Source: Panorpa germanica (taxonomy: Eukaryota > Arthropoda > Insecta > Mecoptera > Panorpidae). From it: a stretch of 64,000 nucleotides of DNA. Below are positions 38,123-50,564 of this stretch, piece after piece. Each line of letters begins with the position of its first letter. The stretch's first letter is position 1. Position numbers and translations under genes: made by a program. The stretch lies in NCBI GenBank assembly GCA_963678705.1, contig OY783204.1, positions 23,632,759-23,696,758 on the forward strand. Direction: 5' to 3'. The notes beneath the pieces were generated by a model, which made no database searches, was not told the origin of the DNA, and saw nothing but the letters and a program-made list of their open reading frames with translations.

Positions 38123-39234
38123 CTGACTTGATAAATACAAAACAATGGATCTTATCTTAGAGTTCTCAGCGCTATTTGGATCTGTGAATGATCGGATTAG
38201 CGATGATATCTTGTAGAAGTACTCATCAAGAATGCTGATGGGCATAATGGATCAGGACACGTGTATGGGTGACTTACGCAGTTCGGGCAACTCTTGGACA
38301 CACAACAGTTAAGACACCTGATATCATACATATTCGATTGAAATTGATTATTAATAAGCGAATGCTATATAATTGTAGACCTTCAATTCAAAGAAGCCTA
38401 ACAGTAAAAATGTTACGTTAAATAAAACATGACTTTACGTTTTGCGTTAAGGACTTAGGACGCCACTGGCGCAGTTAAAGTTTCTACAACAAATCGGTAT
38501 TCATTATCTTAAAACGTTGTTTGCGTACAAATATTCGTATTCATATTAACTACTGAAATCAATAATATAATATTTGTACAGCATATCGAATCACTTATAG
38601 AATTTTAAATAAAAAATTTACCGCTAAAAATTTAAAATATAGATAACTCAATATCTCATTCATAAAATATCAATGGCAGATGAAAACAAACAATTGGAAC
38701 GTAATGTTGGTGAGCTGAATAATAATGAGCCCTAGTCAAAACAAATTTTTATGAATGAAAACTGACAATGATAATCGACAATTCTGTGTACTACAGTGTG
38801 GTTAGTATCAATAGCAAATACATAGAAGAGCTATAGACGGGGAGTTTGCAATCAGCCCTAAACTTGTATCATTTACTTTAGAAAGAACGCAACCGTTAAG
38901 AGAAACTGCTATAAGGGTTATATGGCTTGCTTTATATAAAGCTTGCGTTACAATATAGAGCTGAATGTATCCTTTTGATTTTCTTTTTTTAGACTAGCTT
39001 AATATTTCAGAAATGTTACTCACTGAGATGTTACTTCCTGAATTTCGGTCATTAGTAATGTTTGGAAAAGCTATTCATCTTTTTCAAAAAATCATAACTA
39101 GGTAATTTAGGGAAAGGAAGATGTGATTTTCGCCGCATTAGTGATAGTATCAGGTAAAATTAGGAATTACTAAGGGGCCTCAGGGGCCTTCAATTATTAA
39201 ATTACATATCAATGTAATTAATTACATTTCATTT

Positions 39235-39372
39235 CTGTTCCTTATTCTATCTAATCATTCTATTTCTTACTGCCATTTCTTCTCTTTCCTCGCTCCTTCT
39301 CTCTATCTCCACCATACACCTCTTCCCTTAACTGCCACCCTTCAATAACTGCACAATCTTCTTTAAAAATTT
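39235..39372 (-). pseudogene. Non-LTR retrotransposon C-terminal fragment (minus)
   Basis: Seen: pyrimidine-rich plus strand. The minus strand carries GGAAGAGGTGTATGGTGGAG and GAGAGAAGGAGCGAGGAAAG, aligned in order with the KRWMAEIVRR coding region at 42.4-42.6 kb. It is decayed, with a stop in the aligned frame. The limits are approximate. Confidence 0.45.
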
Positions 39373-40177
39373 TTACTCTTTGTTCACATGAACACTTAAT
39401 GTGCTACAGCGTTTCTATTACGTTTTTTGACTATATTTTTTACAAAGCCCCACCTGCCATAATTTGACCTTTTTTTGACCCATGGTTGGATGACCTTTAA
39501 CATGCAATCTAAAATCTACTTACGTCCTAAAGTTATACGCTAAATATTCATAATAGCAGATTTAAATATGAGTAAAAAATGTAGTTTTCATGTCTACATA
39601 TTAGATTTTCTTCCAGCTCTTAGACTAGGAGATTTAATTTAGGTAACTTCTTGCTACCATCCTAATTAATAAAGTTTGTTTATTAATACACTTAAAATAC
39701 AGTTACAAAAGTCCTAGTATCTACTAGTATCTAACTTTATCTATCCGTTCAACGTTGTTTTTATCTAATAATAATATTTATTATAACTATTAACAATAAG
39801 GATAGGAAAGAGATAGCCAATGATTCTGTGAATTTTAATTCTCGGTAAAATATGTATATACAATATACATTCTAAATTAGTCTACTAATATCCTTTCTAA
39901 GATATTGGACTTATATTGCCATTTATGTATATCAGGTCGGCTGATACTTTTGGAGAAACAGTTTTTCGAAAATCAATCGTTTATTGTTAGCGGGCGCCTT
40001 TAAAAGGCTACAAAGAAGGGTTTTAGACGTATAATAATAAATAAATATAAAGGGATCACAAAATAAGTAATATTAAATATTAAATAAACCATAGAACAGT
40101 CCACAATACATATAACTCATTACTTAAACGAAACCTAGGACTTCTATTTGCGAGTTTTCTACGGTACATTAGATACA

Positions 40178-40309
40178 CCCTAATAAACATTTTGGACCAC
40201 TTTACCATGAAATTGAAGATGCGTATGATTTTTTTCTATTTTCTATTTTATTAACTACAAGTGTCGAATGAAGATAAAGTTGATGACAGTTCATCAAATT
40301 GTTTACTGA
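40178..40309. mobile_element. Family B MITE copy 2, internally deleted
   Basis: Seen: left CCCTAATAAACATTTTGG (worn TIR) followed by GAAGATGCGTATGATTTTTT, then a jump to GAATGAAGATAAAGTTGATG and CAAATTGTTTACTG at the right end. The middle 100 bp of the family is missing. The small plus-strand frame starting at 40261 includes this repeat and is not taken as a gene. Confidence 0.6.
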
Positions 40310-40572
40310 CACATACAGATCGGGACTTGATAATAGACATACTTAATTGGAATTGTTTATTAATAAAATCCTGCCAATTTTTGGGCGAAGTAGAACCTGA
40401 TTTATATGCAAATTCTTTCCCAAAAGAATGGTCACCTTCCAGAAATATCTAGACATCCATTTAGACGATGTTATCTATGTAAAAATAAAATAAAATGCTG
40501 TTCGTTGGTAAGCGCATCATTTGAGAACAGCTGGACCGATTTGATTAATTTTTTTTTTAAATGTTCCTAAAA

Positions 40573-41058
40573 GTCTGTATTTATTTTGTATTTAATTTAA
40601 ATTGTTTAGCATATGGTAATACGCGTAGTCATACACATTTTTAATTTAATTTATTTTTTAAGTTTTCTTAGTTTTTTTAGAACTTACAAGGTGTCTAATG
40701 TCTTAAATTAAAAAAACTGTATTATATTATAACCTTTAAATTGTGACAATCTGTCAAAATGCAGTAGGATTTACTGTTAATATAAGTTTAATGTCGGTTT
40801 TTGAAAAATATAGAAAGAAAACAATTTCTATTACTAATTGTTATTAAAAATAGCAATTTTAATTATTTCACATACAATTTTGTCGAACTTTCAAAATTTA
40901 TATTACTAACGATGCATACGCTCCAACTAAATTAACAAAACTTAAATTAAAACACAAATGTGAAAAGGAATGCTTAAACGAAAACCTAAAATCTAGATTA
41001 CAATATCAAATAAAATAATAAATTAAATATCAAAACAGTGAGTGGGAATGAGGCTTAA
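40573..41058. mobile_element. Family F element, copy 2
   Basis: Seen: aligns along its length with 36390-36868 with indels. It carries an extra ~50 bp (about 40850-40900, AATTATTTCACATACAATT) absent from copy 1. The right end AGTGAGTGGGAATGAGGCTTA is preserved; the left terminal repeat is lost. Confidence 0.6.
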
Positions 41059-42394
41059 GCGTTTTAGGGAAAACAGCTGATTGTCAAATTATTAATCAAG
41101 CTAATAGTGACGAAAATTTGATTCAGTTGTTCATTTTCAATAGAATAGTGAACAAATTTATTGAAATTTGATGAGGTAGTATTCAAAAAAAAACTTCCAT
41201 GTTTCGTTTTCACAATAAATACTAAAAACTAGTAATACTCGCGTTAGTTTCACTTTTATTCAAGAAACAAAACAGTCATTAACTATTGGTTCACCTTATA
41301 TTGAATGTTCTTTATCAAATAAATGTTTAAAGCAAATTGTTTGATGTTTAAATGAATGAAACAACATTCGTATTTTAGTGGGTGGTCAATTTGAAGATAA
41401 TATTGATGTTTTAAATTATCATACTTATCATTTGATTGCGTGTAGCCATGCGTAGGCTACGCAGTACATCTGACTGATATATTGACGCAATAAAATGACA
41501 TGTATATTAATCCTTAATACTGGTATAGTATACCACATGTTAGATACTTTCAAGATACATACGATGTAGCGTGTATTAGCGGTGATACATCTAACAATTT
41601 TATGAACATGATAAAGATGGTGTTGGTTTCTAATGTCCATCTTCTATCTATCTATCTGTTTGTGGGCGATGGCGATCTGTGATGGTGTGTCGACTGGATA
41701 TGGTAATTTTGACCTCTGCGCCTTACACCTCACTGTTAATTTGTCGTGACCTCATGTGCTCTCAAGAAATGTGAATATTCATACGATATTATGAAAGACA
41801 GACGAGAAGGAATTCATTTCCTAGTACACCTCACAATCTTAACCTCAAAGAGATCATGAGCGTCCGCGAAGCGTCTATTTTTCTTGGGAATTACACAGGA
41901 AGAAAAGATTCCGAGATTGATATAAATTTTCTGCGAATTCTCTGTGCATTTACTGCTGTTTATTTTCTAAAATGTGTCAATTGAGCATAGGTCATATATA
42001 CTGATATGATTATATGATATGGCAGAGGCGTTCTTACGGGGTGGCAAGCAGGGCAACCACCCGGGGCCTCGCTCTTGTAGGGGCCATGAATTCTCGCGCA
42101 GCAACCCAAGTAGAAAAATTCATTACTATTTTTTTATTTATTTATTGTTAATTGTGTGTGCCTTTCGGCTTTACAATCTACCGTATTCTATTTCTTATTA
42201 CAGTTCATTCCTATCTTAACAATTCAACCTTAAAACTAAACTTACTAATTTTATTTAAAACTAATTATTTTCTTAAAACTAAACTTTATTTATTTATTAA
42301 AACTAAAAAAATTATTCTAGACTTTTAGTACTTCCAAAAAGTGCTTTCTGCTTCTTCTTCTCTTGACCCTCTCTCTTCATGTTCCCCATGCAAA

Positions 42395-42655
42395 CTAGAT
42401 AACGAGCTGGACCAAATAACTGGATTTTATATATGGACGACGGTCACTTCTTTTTTTCTCCTGCTTCCCTTCATTGCCTCTTTTAGTACTTCCTTTCTCT
42501 TCCTGTTCCTTGTGCAACCCAGCCATCAGCTTATTTCTTCTCCTGTTTTTTTCATTCCTTCTTACTATTTCCGCCATCCACCTCTTTCCTTCACTGCTTC
42601 CCTTTAATAGCTGGCCAATATTCCTTTCGCTCGCTACTTTTTTCTTACACTCAGC
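42395..42655 (-). pseudogene. C-terminal coding remnant of the non-LTR ORF2 (sense part)
   Basis: Seen: the minus-strand frame from about ECKKKVASERN through KRWMAEIVRRNEKNRRRNKL to a Lys/Glu-rich tail. This is the extreme C-terminus of an ORF2-type polyprotein; the RT and endonuclease parts are absent. The frame is uninterrupted from the inversion junction until it ends past the charged tail. Known: such charged C-termini follow the CCHC knuckle in R1/Jockey-like elements of insects. No activity is expected. Confidence 0.65.
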
Positions 42656-42793
42656 AAGGTTTAGATTGGGAAATGAGGAAAAAGGAAACAGATACTGGGA
42701 AAGTAGTGAGGAAAGAAAGTGTAGAGTGTGCGGAGCGGAGGACGAAACACTGGAGCACATTAAGTTTGAGTGTAAGGAAAAAGTAGCGAGCGG
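42656..42793 (+). pseudogene. Inverted CCHC-knuckle segment of the same non-LTR ORF2
   Basis: Seen: the plus-strand reading RLGNEEKGNRYWESSEERK then CRVCGAEDETLEHIKFEC, a C-X2-C...H...C knuckle typical of the C-terminal region of non-LTR reverse transcriptases. It is in the opposite orientation to the adjoining 3' part and ends at the target duplication. In the undisturbed element it should lie directly upstream of the 42395-42655 segment. Confidence 0.7.
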
Positions 42794-43084
42794 AAATTCA
42801 TTACTATATACGCTCTTTAGAAATCCCACTAGAATCACTGCGTATATCTTTTAAGGCACTCATGTACCTTAGTTTATCATCATTTATATTTGTCGTCTTC
42901 GTGCTTGTTAACTTTTATAAAACTTGCAATATAAAATTTTATTTCTTGTCAATTGTCATCAAAAATACTTACTTACAATTTACAAATTATACAAAGAACA
43001 AGTGCCTCGCAAAGATCTGCCACCCCGGGGCTTCGCAAAGTTCGGCCACGCAATCCCTAAGGCTGTGATATGGTATGATATAAA

Positions 43085-43284
43085 CAGATATGATTTATAT
43101 GAGTGAAACATTTTACAAATCACTTTTAAAAGAGTATTTTTGAACTATAATAATAATTAATAATAAAATTCAGGAATAGTACAGGAATCCCTTTTTAAAA
43201 GTGATTGGTAAAATGTTTCACTCATATAAATCAGATCTGTTCGATTAAGATCATAGTTCGCGAGGCTCAGGTATAGGTCCTCTG
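43085..43284. mobile_element. Family G foldback element, copy 2
   Basis: Seen: GATTTATATGAGTGAAACATTTTAC...AATCACTTTTAAAAGAG faces its inverse CTTTTTAAAAGTGATTGG...AAATGTTTCACTCATATAAATC across about 55 bp, with the outer right arm CGCGAGGCTCAGGTATAGG ending near CTG. The left outer arm is worn. It gives the empty reference for the nested insertion at 32 kb. Confidence 0.65.
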
Positions 43285-43404
43285 ATGGTACCATAAGGAG
43301 AAAATTAAAATGCAACTGGAATCATTCTATAATTAAAAATCTTTGGATAATCACTTAATTCTCTAAATTAACGCTTGACGCTTCTGGCAACCCATAGCAA
43401 AATC

Positions 43405-43545
43405 TAGTAAACATTTTGGAATCACTTTGACATCATATTGAAGATGCGTATGATTTTTTGTCATGAAAGAATTCAATTTGATTTCACTCGCTCAAGGAAA
43501 TGTCAGTGATATGAACTGCAAATGGCAAAATCACTTCACCTGGCC
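43405..43545. mobile_element. Family B MITE copy 3 (worn)
   Basis: Seen: CTAGTAAACATTTTGGAATC, ATATTGAAGATGCGTATGAT, GTCATGAAAGAATTCA and AAATGGCAAAATCACTTCACC in the same order and orientation as the copy at 50565. The right end is lost or very diverged. Confidence 0.55.
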
Positions 43546-44548
43546 TCACTACCGCACCAGTATTGAATGCAGTTGAACTTGTTCCTTTTTCTGTGATATT
43601 TCGGTGAAATGAAATAGAAACTATATCTTACCTCTAACTACATATATCTCCATTTAATTGTACGATATTGGAAAAAGCAAGAATATTCTTATAAAAAAAT
43701 TCTGCTATCAAGAAGACTATCCTGTCTTTTACATAAGTAAATTTCCATATAAAATATTGTAGAATACGAAATTTAATATGACATGTAAAAATCTGAAATT
43801 TGATCATTTTATTTTAGAAAAAAGTTGACAGATGGGGTGTGGCCTATAACATCTGATGACAAAAATCATGTATTTTTATCGCTACTCAATCAAGCTGACG
43901 TAACAGTGTCAATCAAGAAATGATTTACATCTCAAACAAAAAAAGGAAACCGAAACGAAAATATAAAAAAGAGAAACATACATATTTTTAAATTTCTACA
44001 AACCGTAACAAGAGCAAATATATTTTAACAGCAGTAAAAAAAAATTATATTTCTTTTATTTTTTCATCATTTTGAAGAAGAGTGGGGGGCTCTCATTTTA
44101 CCGACATAATACGAGAATGAAAAGTTACCGTGAAGCATTTACAACAATAAAATTGTACAAATGTACCCAACGAAAAGAAAAAAAATATATTAAAAGTATA
44201 ATAAAAAAAGAATAAGTACATATGTTTTGCATTTCTAAAGTAGAAACGCATACAAAAAGCATCGATTAGCTAAAATCCCCGTAGACTCGAAAGCTCTAGG
44301 GTTGTTTGTTTAGTTTGCTTGTCATTGAAGTTGTAAATGAAACCAAAGAAAGGTATTTAATTTGTTTTGTAACACTATGTATCAAAGTGAATCTACATGA
44401 GAAATTTTAATCCTGTAGATATAAATAGCAAAACAATTTTTTTAAATTAATGACGTACTAACTTAAATCATTATTATAAAGTTCAAGTTTCTAATGCTTG
44501 CCAGATTACCTCTTAGTTTATTTCAAGAAAAGTTCATACTACTGTAAT

Positions 44549-45138
44549 GTACTCATTTAGTGGTAGTTAATAAATGTGTATTGGTGTGTTTCTTTTATTA
44601 AATATTTAAATGTTGACGGAGGTATAGCAATTAAAAATTTGAATTGTAGTTTTAGCGCTAGAAATGGTCGGCCATATTTCTATAACGTGAAATGCATTTT
44701 AACGTCAGTTATTTGTTGAGTAGGTCACTGCTGTGGTAATGTTCTGTAGCTGTTGGTAGTCAAATAATCAAGTTAAATCAAAGAATAATAAGTTTTTATT
44801 TTACTTAACCCTGTTACGGCAGACATAATATTGGAATTTGAGTGTTCCTTGAAATAGCTGTAAATAATATTTGATATTTTGATATATATTGATATAGCAG
44901 AGATTTATGAGCTGTGAGGTTGGTAAGCTTACACAAGGATTGTGATGTCACATGCAATTGGAATGTGTACTACGTTGAATCCATTTAATAATTAAAGAGA
45001 CAAAATGACTTTATTAATTGTTAATATCTCTTAACATATAAGGAGTTATTAAAAAATAATTGAACATTAGAGGTTCTAGTAACCCACTTTATCAATATAT
45101 AGTACACTTTTGTAGAAATTGAAACATAGGACAAAAGC
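44549..45138. mobile_element. Family D element, copy 2
   Basis: Seen: matches 1795-2397 nearly along its whole length (TAAATGTGTATTGG, TTTTAGCGCTA, ATGGTCGGCCATATTT, GTGATGTCACATGCA, GAGGTTCTAGTAACCCACTT) with small indels. The right end AGGACAAAAGC is worn and the left terminal repeat is partly lost. Confidence 0.7.
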
Positions 45139-45449
45139 TCATTATAATAATTAATATTCGAGTATTAATGTGACGGTGACACAGTGGACACAGTGTTGTA
45201 TGTTCGGGTTCAATTGTAGAACCATTGTTATAATTAGTTATTACATAGTTATAATTTCGTAATTTACAATGTTTAGTTTTATGCTTTATACCATTAAACA
45301 GCAAAATACATATTCAAAATTTCAATGTACGATGTATAATGGATTAGAAATTATAAAGAAAAGTATGCATGATATTTTTTAAAGTTATACATTCATATAT
45401 CTGTTTTAGTTATTGGCTTAAACATATTTTCTCCAAAAGGTCTTTATTT

Positions 45450-45620
45450 TTAAACACAGAACTATTCTAATTGCTAAAGTGACTATCATTCTAGTTTTGT
45501 ATTCTGAATAGACAACATCCAATTCTAAATTTAACATAGTATTTTTATTGCAAATTCATCATTCTAAATTTGTATTTAAAATTAATAAAAACCTAACAAA
45601 CTGTATTTCCTTAAAGAACA
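45450..45620. repeat. Dispersed repeat, related to 22190-22385
   Basis: Seen: the same order of motifs as the 22.2 kb copy (ACTATTCTAATT, AGTGACTATC, CAATTCTAAATT, CATTCTAAATTTG, AAACTGTATTTCC). It is diverged, and no ends were recognised. Confidence 0.4.
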
Positions 45621-45828
45621 AAGAACCTAAAGCTACTCTGTTTGATTTTGTTATAACAATTTTATATTTTATAAAAATATGATATTTTCAAAAGCAATAA
45701 TATCGTGGTTTTTAAGAGCCATATTTGCATACGATAATGTAATATAAATAAAGAAACTTAAGCATTATACATTTAATTAAGTATTTTAATGTGATCTGAC
45801 TGCTCCAAAAATTTGGAAACTCTTGATT

Positions 45829-46039
45829 TGAGGCGTCTAGCAAAGGTGAAAGTGACAAATATTGAAAATTTGAGAAGATGTACTAAACTATTTAGTGGCA
45901 CAGAGATATAAGCGAAAACTTGGACAGATTTTACTATATAGTGTGAATTCTAAAACCTACTGAACGAAAACGCCTATAAACTCGTTTTCTGAAGAATTTT
46001 ACTTTTGTCACTTACATCCCTTTGGATCTAGACGTCTTA
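45829..46039. mobile_element. Family A MITE, mariner-type, copy 4
   Basis: Seen: TGAGGCGTCTAGCAAAGGTG at the left (two short deletions in the arm), the usual body, and the right end GGATCTAGACGTCTTA. It is flanked by TT and TA, a decayed TA duplication. Confidence 0.75.
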
Positions 46040-46639
46040 TATATCTATATACATATATCTACAAGTATCTTCATGCTTGGCTACTACTCTGTATCAGATG
46101 ACTAATATTTTTTCTACCCTTAAAAAATACCTCACAACTTTACACCCAAATCTCAAAGGATATTTATCATTTTCCATTTACCACACTCCCTGGCAATTTA
46201 TACGAGTATACGACTTTACATATCACCTCGTTCTGCGCTACATCCCTCATCTACACTAAAATACTAAAATTGGGGTAGTATTTCTCTTAACGGGGGGTGA
46301 ACGAGTATTCTGTTATTCTGAGAAGAGTTGTATGGGCCCCAAATGTGTCATTAAATAACATCAGGGACTCCAGGCTCGCTTTGAGACTCAGCATGGGGTT
46401 TCTAATATGGAGCGCCCTTTAGAGCCAATGATATAGCTTGTTTCGTGTCAAAAAGCACACTACATCTAACTGGAGAATATATGATATGATATGTCCCATA
46501 GGAAAAACTGTGTACAGTCAATGTTTGTATGTATTGGAGATTATTATAGAGCTATTTATTTGCTATAAACTAATGCATACATTATTATTTCATGATATTC
46601 CGATCTTAATTCTTAATTATCTATATTCTTTATTTTATT

Positions 46640-46694
46640 AATTTTTTGTTTTATTAAATATTAGTTTATTAGAGCATTCCTAAAAGAACGGTTT
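46640..46694 (+). repeat. Left member of a ~53 bp direct repeat flanking the family C copy
   Basis: Seen: the sequence TTTTATTAAATATTAGTTTA followed by TTAGAGCATTCCTAAAAGAACGG reappears at 47191-47243 with a few small changes. The family C element (46689-47089) lies between the two, with about 100 further bases. It is much longer than a transposition target duplication. Confidence 0.6.
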
Positions 46695-47089
46695 CACACC
46701 AGATACAGTTTTGTTGTCAAAAAACAAAACAAAATCATGTTTTGTTTTATTTTAAAACAGTTCCCTTTTTCGAAAACAGACTGTTCACACTGAACAGAGT
46801 TTTTAGTGTTTTTCTGTGTGTCCCATAGAAATTACAAACATGATAAACAAACTGACAAGTGCAAATGTTCACAAAAAACAAAACTATGTCAAACTTATAA
46901 ACAACAACAAACGTGTTTTCCTTTGATCTTACCGACTCCAGATGGGAATGTGTTTTGTTTACTAAAACAGCAACAAAAGACAAAAATGTTTTAAAAACTG
47001 TCTCTTTGGTGTAATCATTGGTGTTTTTGTTTAGAAAAACAAGTTTTAGTTCGTGTTTTATTGAACTGTCTCTCTGGTGTGAAACCGGC
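46689..47089. mobile_element. Family C element, copy 4 (both ends preserved, inverted)
   Basis: Seen: CGGTTTCACACCAGATACAG at the left and CTCTCTGGTGTGAAACCGGC at the right, 401 bp, reverse orientation relative to the other three copies. It shows best that the family has terminal inverted repeats of about 25 bp. Frames inside it on both strands are repeat artefacts. Confidence 0.75.
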
Positions 47090-47190
47090 ATAATGCTACA
47101 CGGCTGATTTTTTTTAAAATTTAACTTTAAATATTTATATCTTTTCAAAAAATCGATAAAAAGAAAAGATTTTCATTTCTAAGTTTTCCT

Positions 47191-47243
47191 AATTCTTTGT
47201 TTTATTAAATATTAGTTTTTAGAGCATTCCTAAGAACGGTTTT
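47191..47243 (+). repeat. Right member of the ~53 bp direct repeat
   Basis: Seen: matches 46640-46694 except for a short deletion in TTTTTAGAGC and in CCTAAGAACGG. See the left member for context. Confidence 0.6.
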
Positions 47244-47995
47244 TCAGATGTACACGAAAATATATCTCTATGTCCTTTCTTTAAATATTTTATCGGCCCG
47301 TTCCATGTTAATTATGTGCACTTATCTCGCTTCACAATCGATAGAATATTTTCTTCTTTGGCAAATTAAATTTACCTAGATTAGGGCTATATTTTACTTT
47401 TATCATATTCTTAAGTAAAGTGGGTTTTAGGCCCATACTACCTCCAATTAACGGCGGTGTTTTATTGCCACAAAATTGGCGGTTCTATCGATTAGCACAG
47501 AAGATTCTCTACAATAAAGTTTTAGGTTTTCTATCCCTGTCCTAGTTGTAGTACATATACTAAAAGGTGTATATCCTCAATAAAGACTGCATAAAGCACC
47601 AAGCCTCCAGGTACCATCATCTCCGCAATCCAACAGCCCTCCCAGGTGTAATTAAACATTTTACTGATAATTTTATGTACTTTACAATTCATGTAGTAAA
47701 TTTATATTTCCCATTTTGTTGTAAAAAGGAGTATTTCTTTATAAATGCCGATTTCTACATTTACGGCCTATGTTTTACGGTTTGCACCTGTCCCTGTCCT
47801 CTCTAAAATCAACGGGTATCTATCATTTTGTTGTAGCTATTGTTACGTGTTTATTAAAGTAATAAATATTAAATACTATGTATTAAATATGAAGAAATAG
47901 GCGTTAAACTGGAAGTCTTCATAAATGAAGACGGCAATAGCACTTGTATGAAAGTTAAGTTCTTAAAACTTAGCTTTCCTCATAAGATTAACGTT

Positions 47996-48212
47996 TATAG
48001 TTCAGATTACGAGTGTTCGGCGGCGTCTCATACTTAGAACAAGTTGTGGGGTATAAACTGCCGATATAACGAAAAGCACTGACTTACTTATTTTTCTATA
48101 ATGTGTATAGAAACAAATAACATAAAATTCATTATCGTATTGTAGATTTATACTGCTCTTATAACCTCTTTTAAGTATAAGTCACAGTCGAACTCTCGTA
48201 ATTTGAACTATA
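47996..48212. mobile_element. Family E MITE, copy 2
   Basis: Seen: TATAGTTCAGATTACGAG at the left, CTCGTAATTTGAACTATA at the right, and the shared body (ACAAGTTGTGGGGTATAAAC, TGCCGATATAAC, ATTCATTATCGTATT). Length is 217 bp and no frame is present. Confidence 0.7.
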
Positions 48213-50564
48213 CTTTCTTTCGTTTGTAGTTACAATAGTTGAAAACATATACATATATATTTACTAGCTTGCAAGCGGAACCCTTTTACAGGTAAAACAG
48301 CACACACCTATATATAAGTATAATGGGTGGTGTCCTGACAAGAGCCCAAAATGCAGCTATGTAGTTTATGGACAATAAGTAAAGATGTGTTTATATTTCT
48401 TAAGGAGATCCTCGTGTAGTAATAAAGAATGGAGAACTTGCTGAAACTTTCTAAATTTGTTCTAAGATAATCAACAATTAATAAAAAAAATGAAATAAGG
48501 GTAGGTTTCTGAAACTTTTAAGGAAATAATGAGTTTAAAGAAATGGGAATTTCACGTACAAGTATATGGAGGGGGCATTTATTACCTTGTGCATTCGATT
48601 GAAAATTTCATGTAAGTATCTAATGGAGAAAATTATTATTTCAATTGAATATGGTTCAGAAAACATCAAGCTTATAAAAATAGTATATTTCCGAAGAAAT
48701 AACAAAAATAATTGACATTTTTATAAATAATATCATCACAATCGTCTGTCACATTCGCTGTTTAAAACACGATGTAAGATTTGGCAACGTCGCTTACGAA
48801 GTTAGTCGCCGCATGAGTAAACGCGAATATTCGAAAGGCATTAGGTCTACGTTTTCAGGTTATGTACTGCAGAGGTGCTGTCAAATGTGCCCAAGCGATT
48901 TAGAGTTTTTTAGAATTTAAAATGTCTATAAATGTTAAAATTATTGTTCATATGCATGAAAAGTAATAGCTGTCTATATAATCTCGTTAAACTAACAATC
49001 AGTAGGTGGCAGCAGTAGGATAGTATAGATTCTGCTACTCGCTACGGCGGCATTATTTAAATAAGAAATAATTCCTTACATAAGTGATACAAAAATTAAG
49101 TAACTGCGTTTTTCTAAAAGTACAATACTGTTGTGTATTATTCCCAATGAGAACATGTTCTAATTCATTTGTATCCTGTCACAATCGTCCGACTGAGAAG
49201 GCTGAAGACCCTTAGAAAGATACTACATTTCTAGCATGCACCTAATCAAACAAACACGACAAAAACATAATTTAGAAATTAGCAGTGTTTTTTTTACAAC
49301 ACTAATGTATATACCATGGACCCCACTAGTCACCAACACACACAAATGTACTTCTCTTTGTCGGCAGCCGCTCTATATATATTATATATATTTTTTTATT
49401 TCCAAGGAAAAAAGACTATTAAAGTAGTCAACAGTTCACACCTCCCGCGTTGTGTAAGACAGAGATACAATTACTAATGCTATCTCTGTTACTCCTACCC
49501 TCAAAGTGTGAAATCACTCTTCATGTATCGTACATACGACTCGGGCTCTCCAAGTGAAAAATGAGCATGTGCAACGTGAATTGGACAATGGTAAAAGTTA
49601 AGCGATCTCAACCAACGAATGCACTTGTGCATGCACTTCTGCAGATTGCACACTTTGTTGGTTGTAAATTAATTCATTATTCAATCTTTTTTAAATAAGG
49701 CAATTTAGAAAAATAAGTAAGTAAAAAAGTTTTAGTGATTGTTTTTAGAATATGTATGTAGATAAAAGTACCGCCTTCTGTTAATACTAGTTTAGCTAGT
49801 TGATATTGCAGGTTTCTGACTACTTAGAAAAAATAGTTTGAGCGGTGGGCTTGCAGTAGGTTAAGTGCGATGTTCACTATACGAAGTGTGTATTTTACTT
49901 TAGCTGTTCACTCAGTGAAATGAATAGCGACTTTATTTGAATTATGAACTCAACAATTAGATATTGAAAGCGTGTTTATTCTTGGCGGAACGAAGTTTCA
50001 ATACTCTTTCTGGTATTATTTTTTTAGATTTTGAAATAAAATTAAGTAGATTTTGAAGTAAAATTTGAAACGGATGTTTTTGTTATATACCAATGGTAAT
50101 TTTCTTACGATTGTTTTGAAAAACTTTGAATCATTAATTGAAGAATATGATAAATATTGTTCTGTATTCGTTTTTTTATAAAATACGTACGTGAAAGTGA
50201 GTTACATTTGTTCGTTTCAGACTTTTCTAACATAACCTAATGAGTAGAAGATCGCAACTTCACAAAGTCAGGGGGGCAGGACGAAAGAGCATTGCGCATC
50301 AACTGTTTTTTATTGTACACATGTTATAAATATGTTGGTTTACTTTTTCTTTGTAAACTTTTTGCAGGTTGAGCACAACTGCTCTTTGGGATCATCTTTA
50401 AGTACTTACATACTTTTTCAAATCTGAATTTCAGGATTTCAATATTTTGGTCAATGTAGAGTACCCTGGATTTCTACCATAACAAAAAGTATTTTTAATT
50501 CAAGGTGAAAAAGAAAAAGTTATTTATTATATTTTCGAATTTTGATTTAAGAAGCCAGAAACAT

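Larger units (their letters stand above)
42116..42807 (-). mobile_element. Non-LTR retrotransposon with inverted 5' segment (twin-priming structure)
   Basis: Seen: AAATTCATTACTAT lies at 42116-42129 and again at 42794-42807 as a 14-bp target duplication. From the left, the insert starts with a TTTATTTATTTA tail (minus-strand A-tail) and a 3' UTR (CTTTCGGCTTTACA, as in the 10.5 kb copy). It then encodes on the minus strand the C-terminal part (GKRWMAEIVRRNEKNRRRN). At about 42655 the orientation switches: 42660-42790 encodes on the plus strand the upstream CCHC-type part (RKCRVCGAEDETLEHIKFEC). The junction segment (AGTGTAAGGAAAAAGTAGCG) occurs on both sides in opposite orientation. Confidence 0.85.

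Noticed and set aside
42474..42854. 126-codon plus-strand frame
   Set aside because: Its first two thirds are the antisense of the minus-strand non-LTR coding remnant; only the knuckle part (from about 42656) is real.
43005..43060. CCACCCCGGGGCTTCG segment as right end of a hAT element starting at 42023
   Set aside because: It is in the same, not inverted, orientation as the similar CCACCCGGGGCCTCG at 42057, so the two cannot be opposite termini of one element.
46747..47148. 133-codon minus-strand frame
   Set aside because: Lies almost wholly in the family C repeat; the matching frames in other copies are not conserved as protein.
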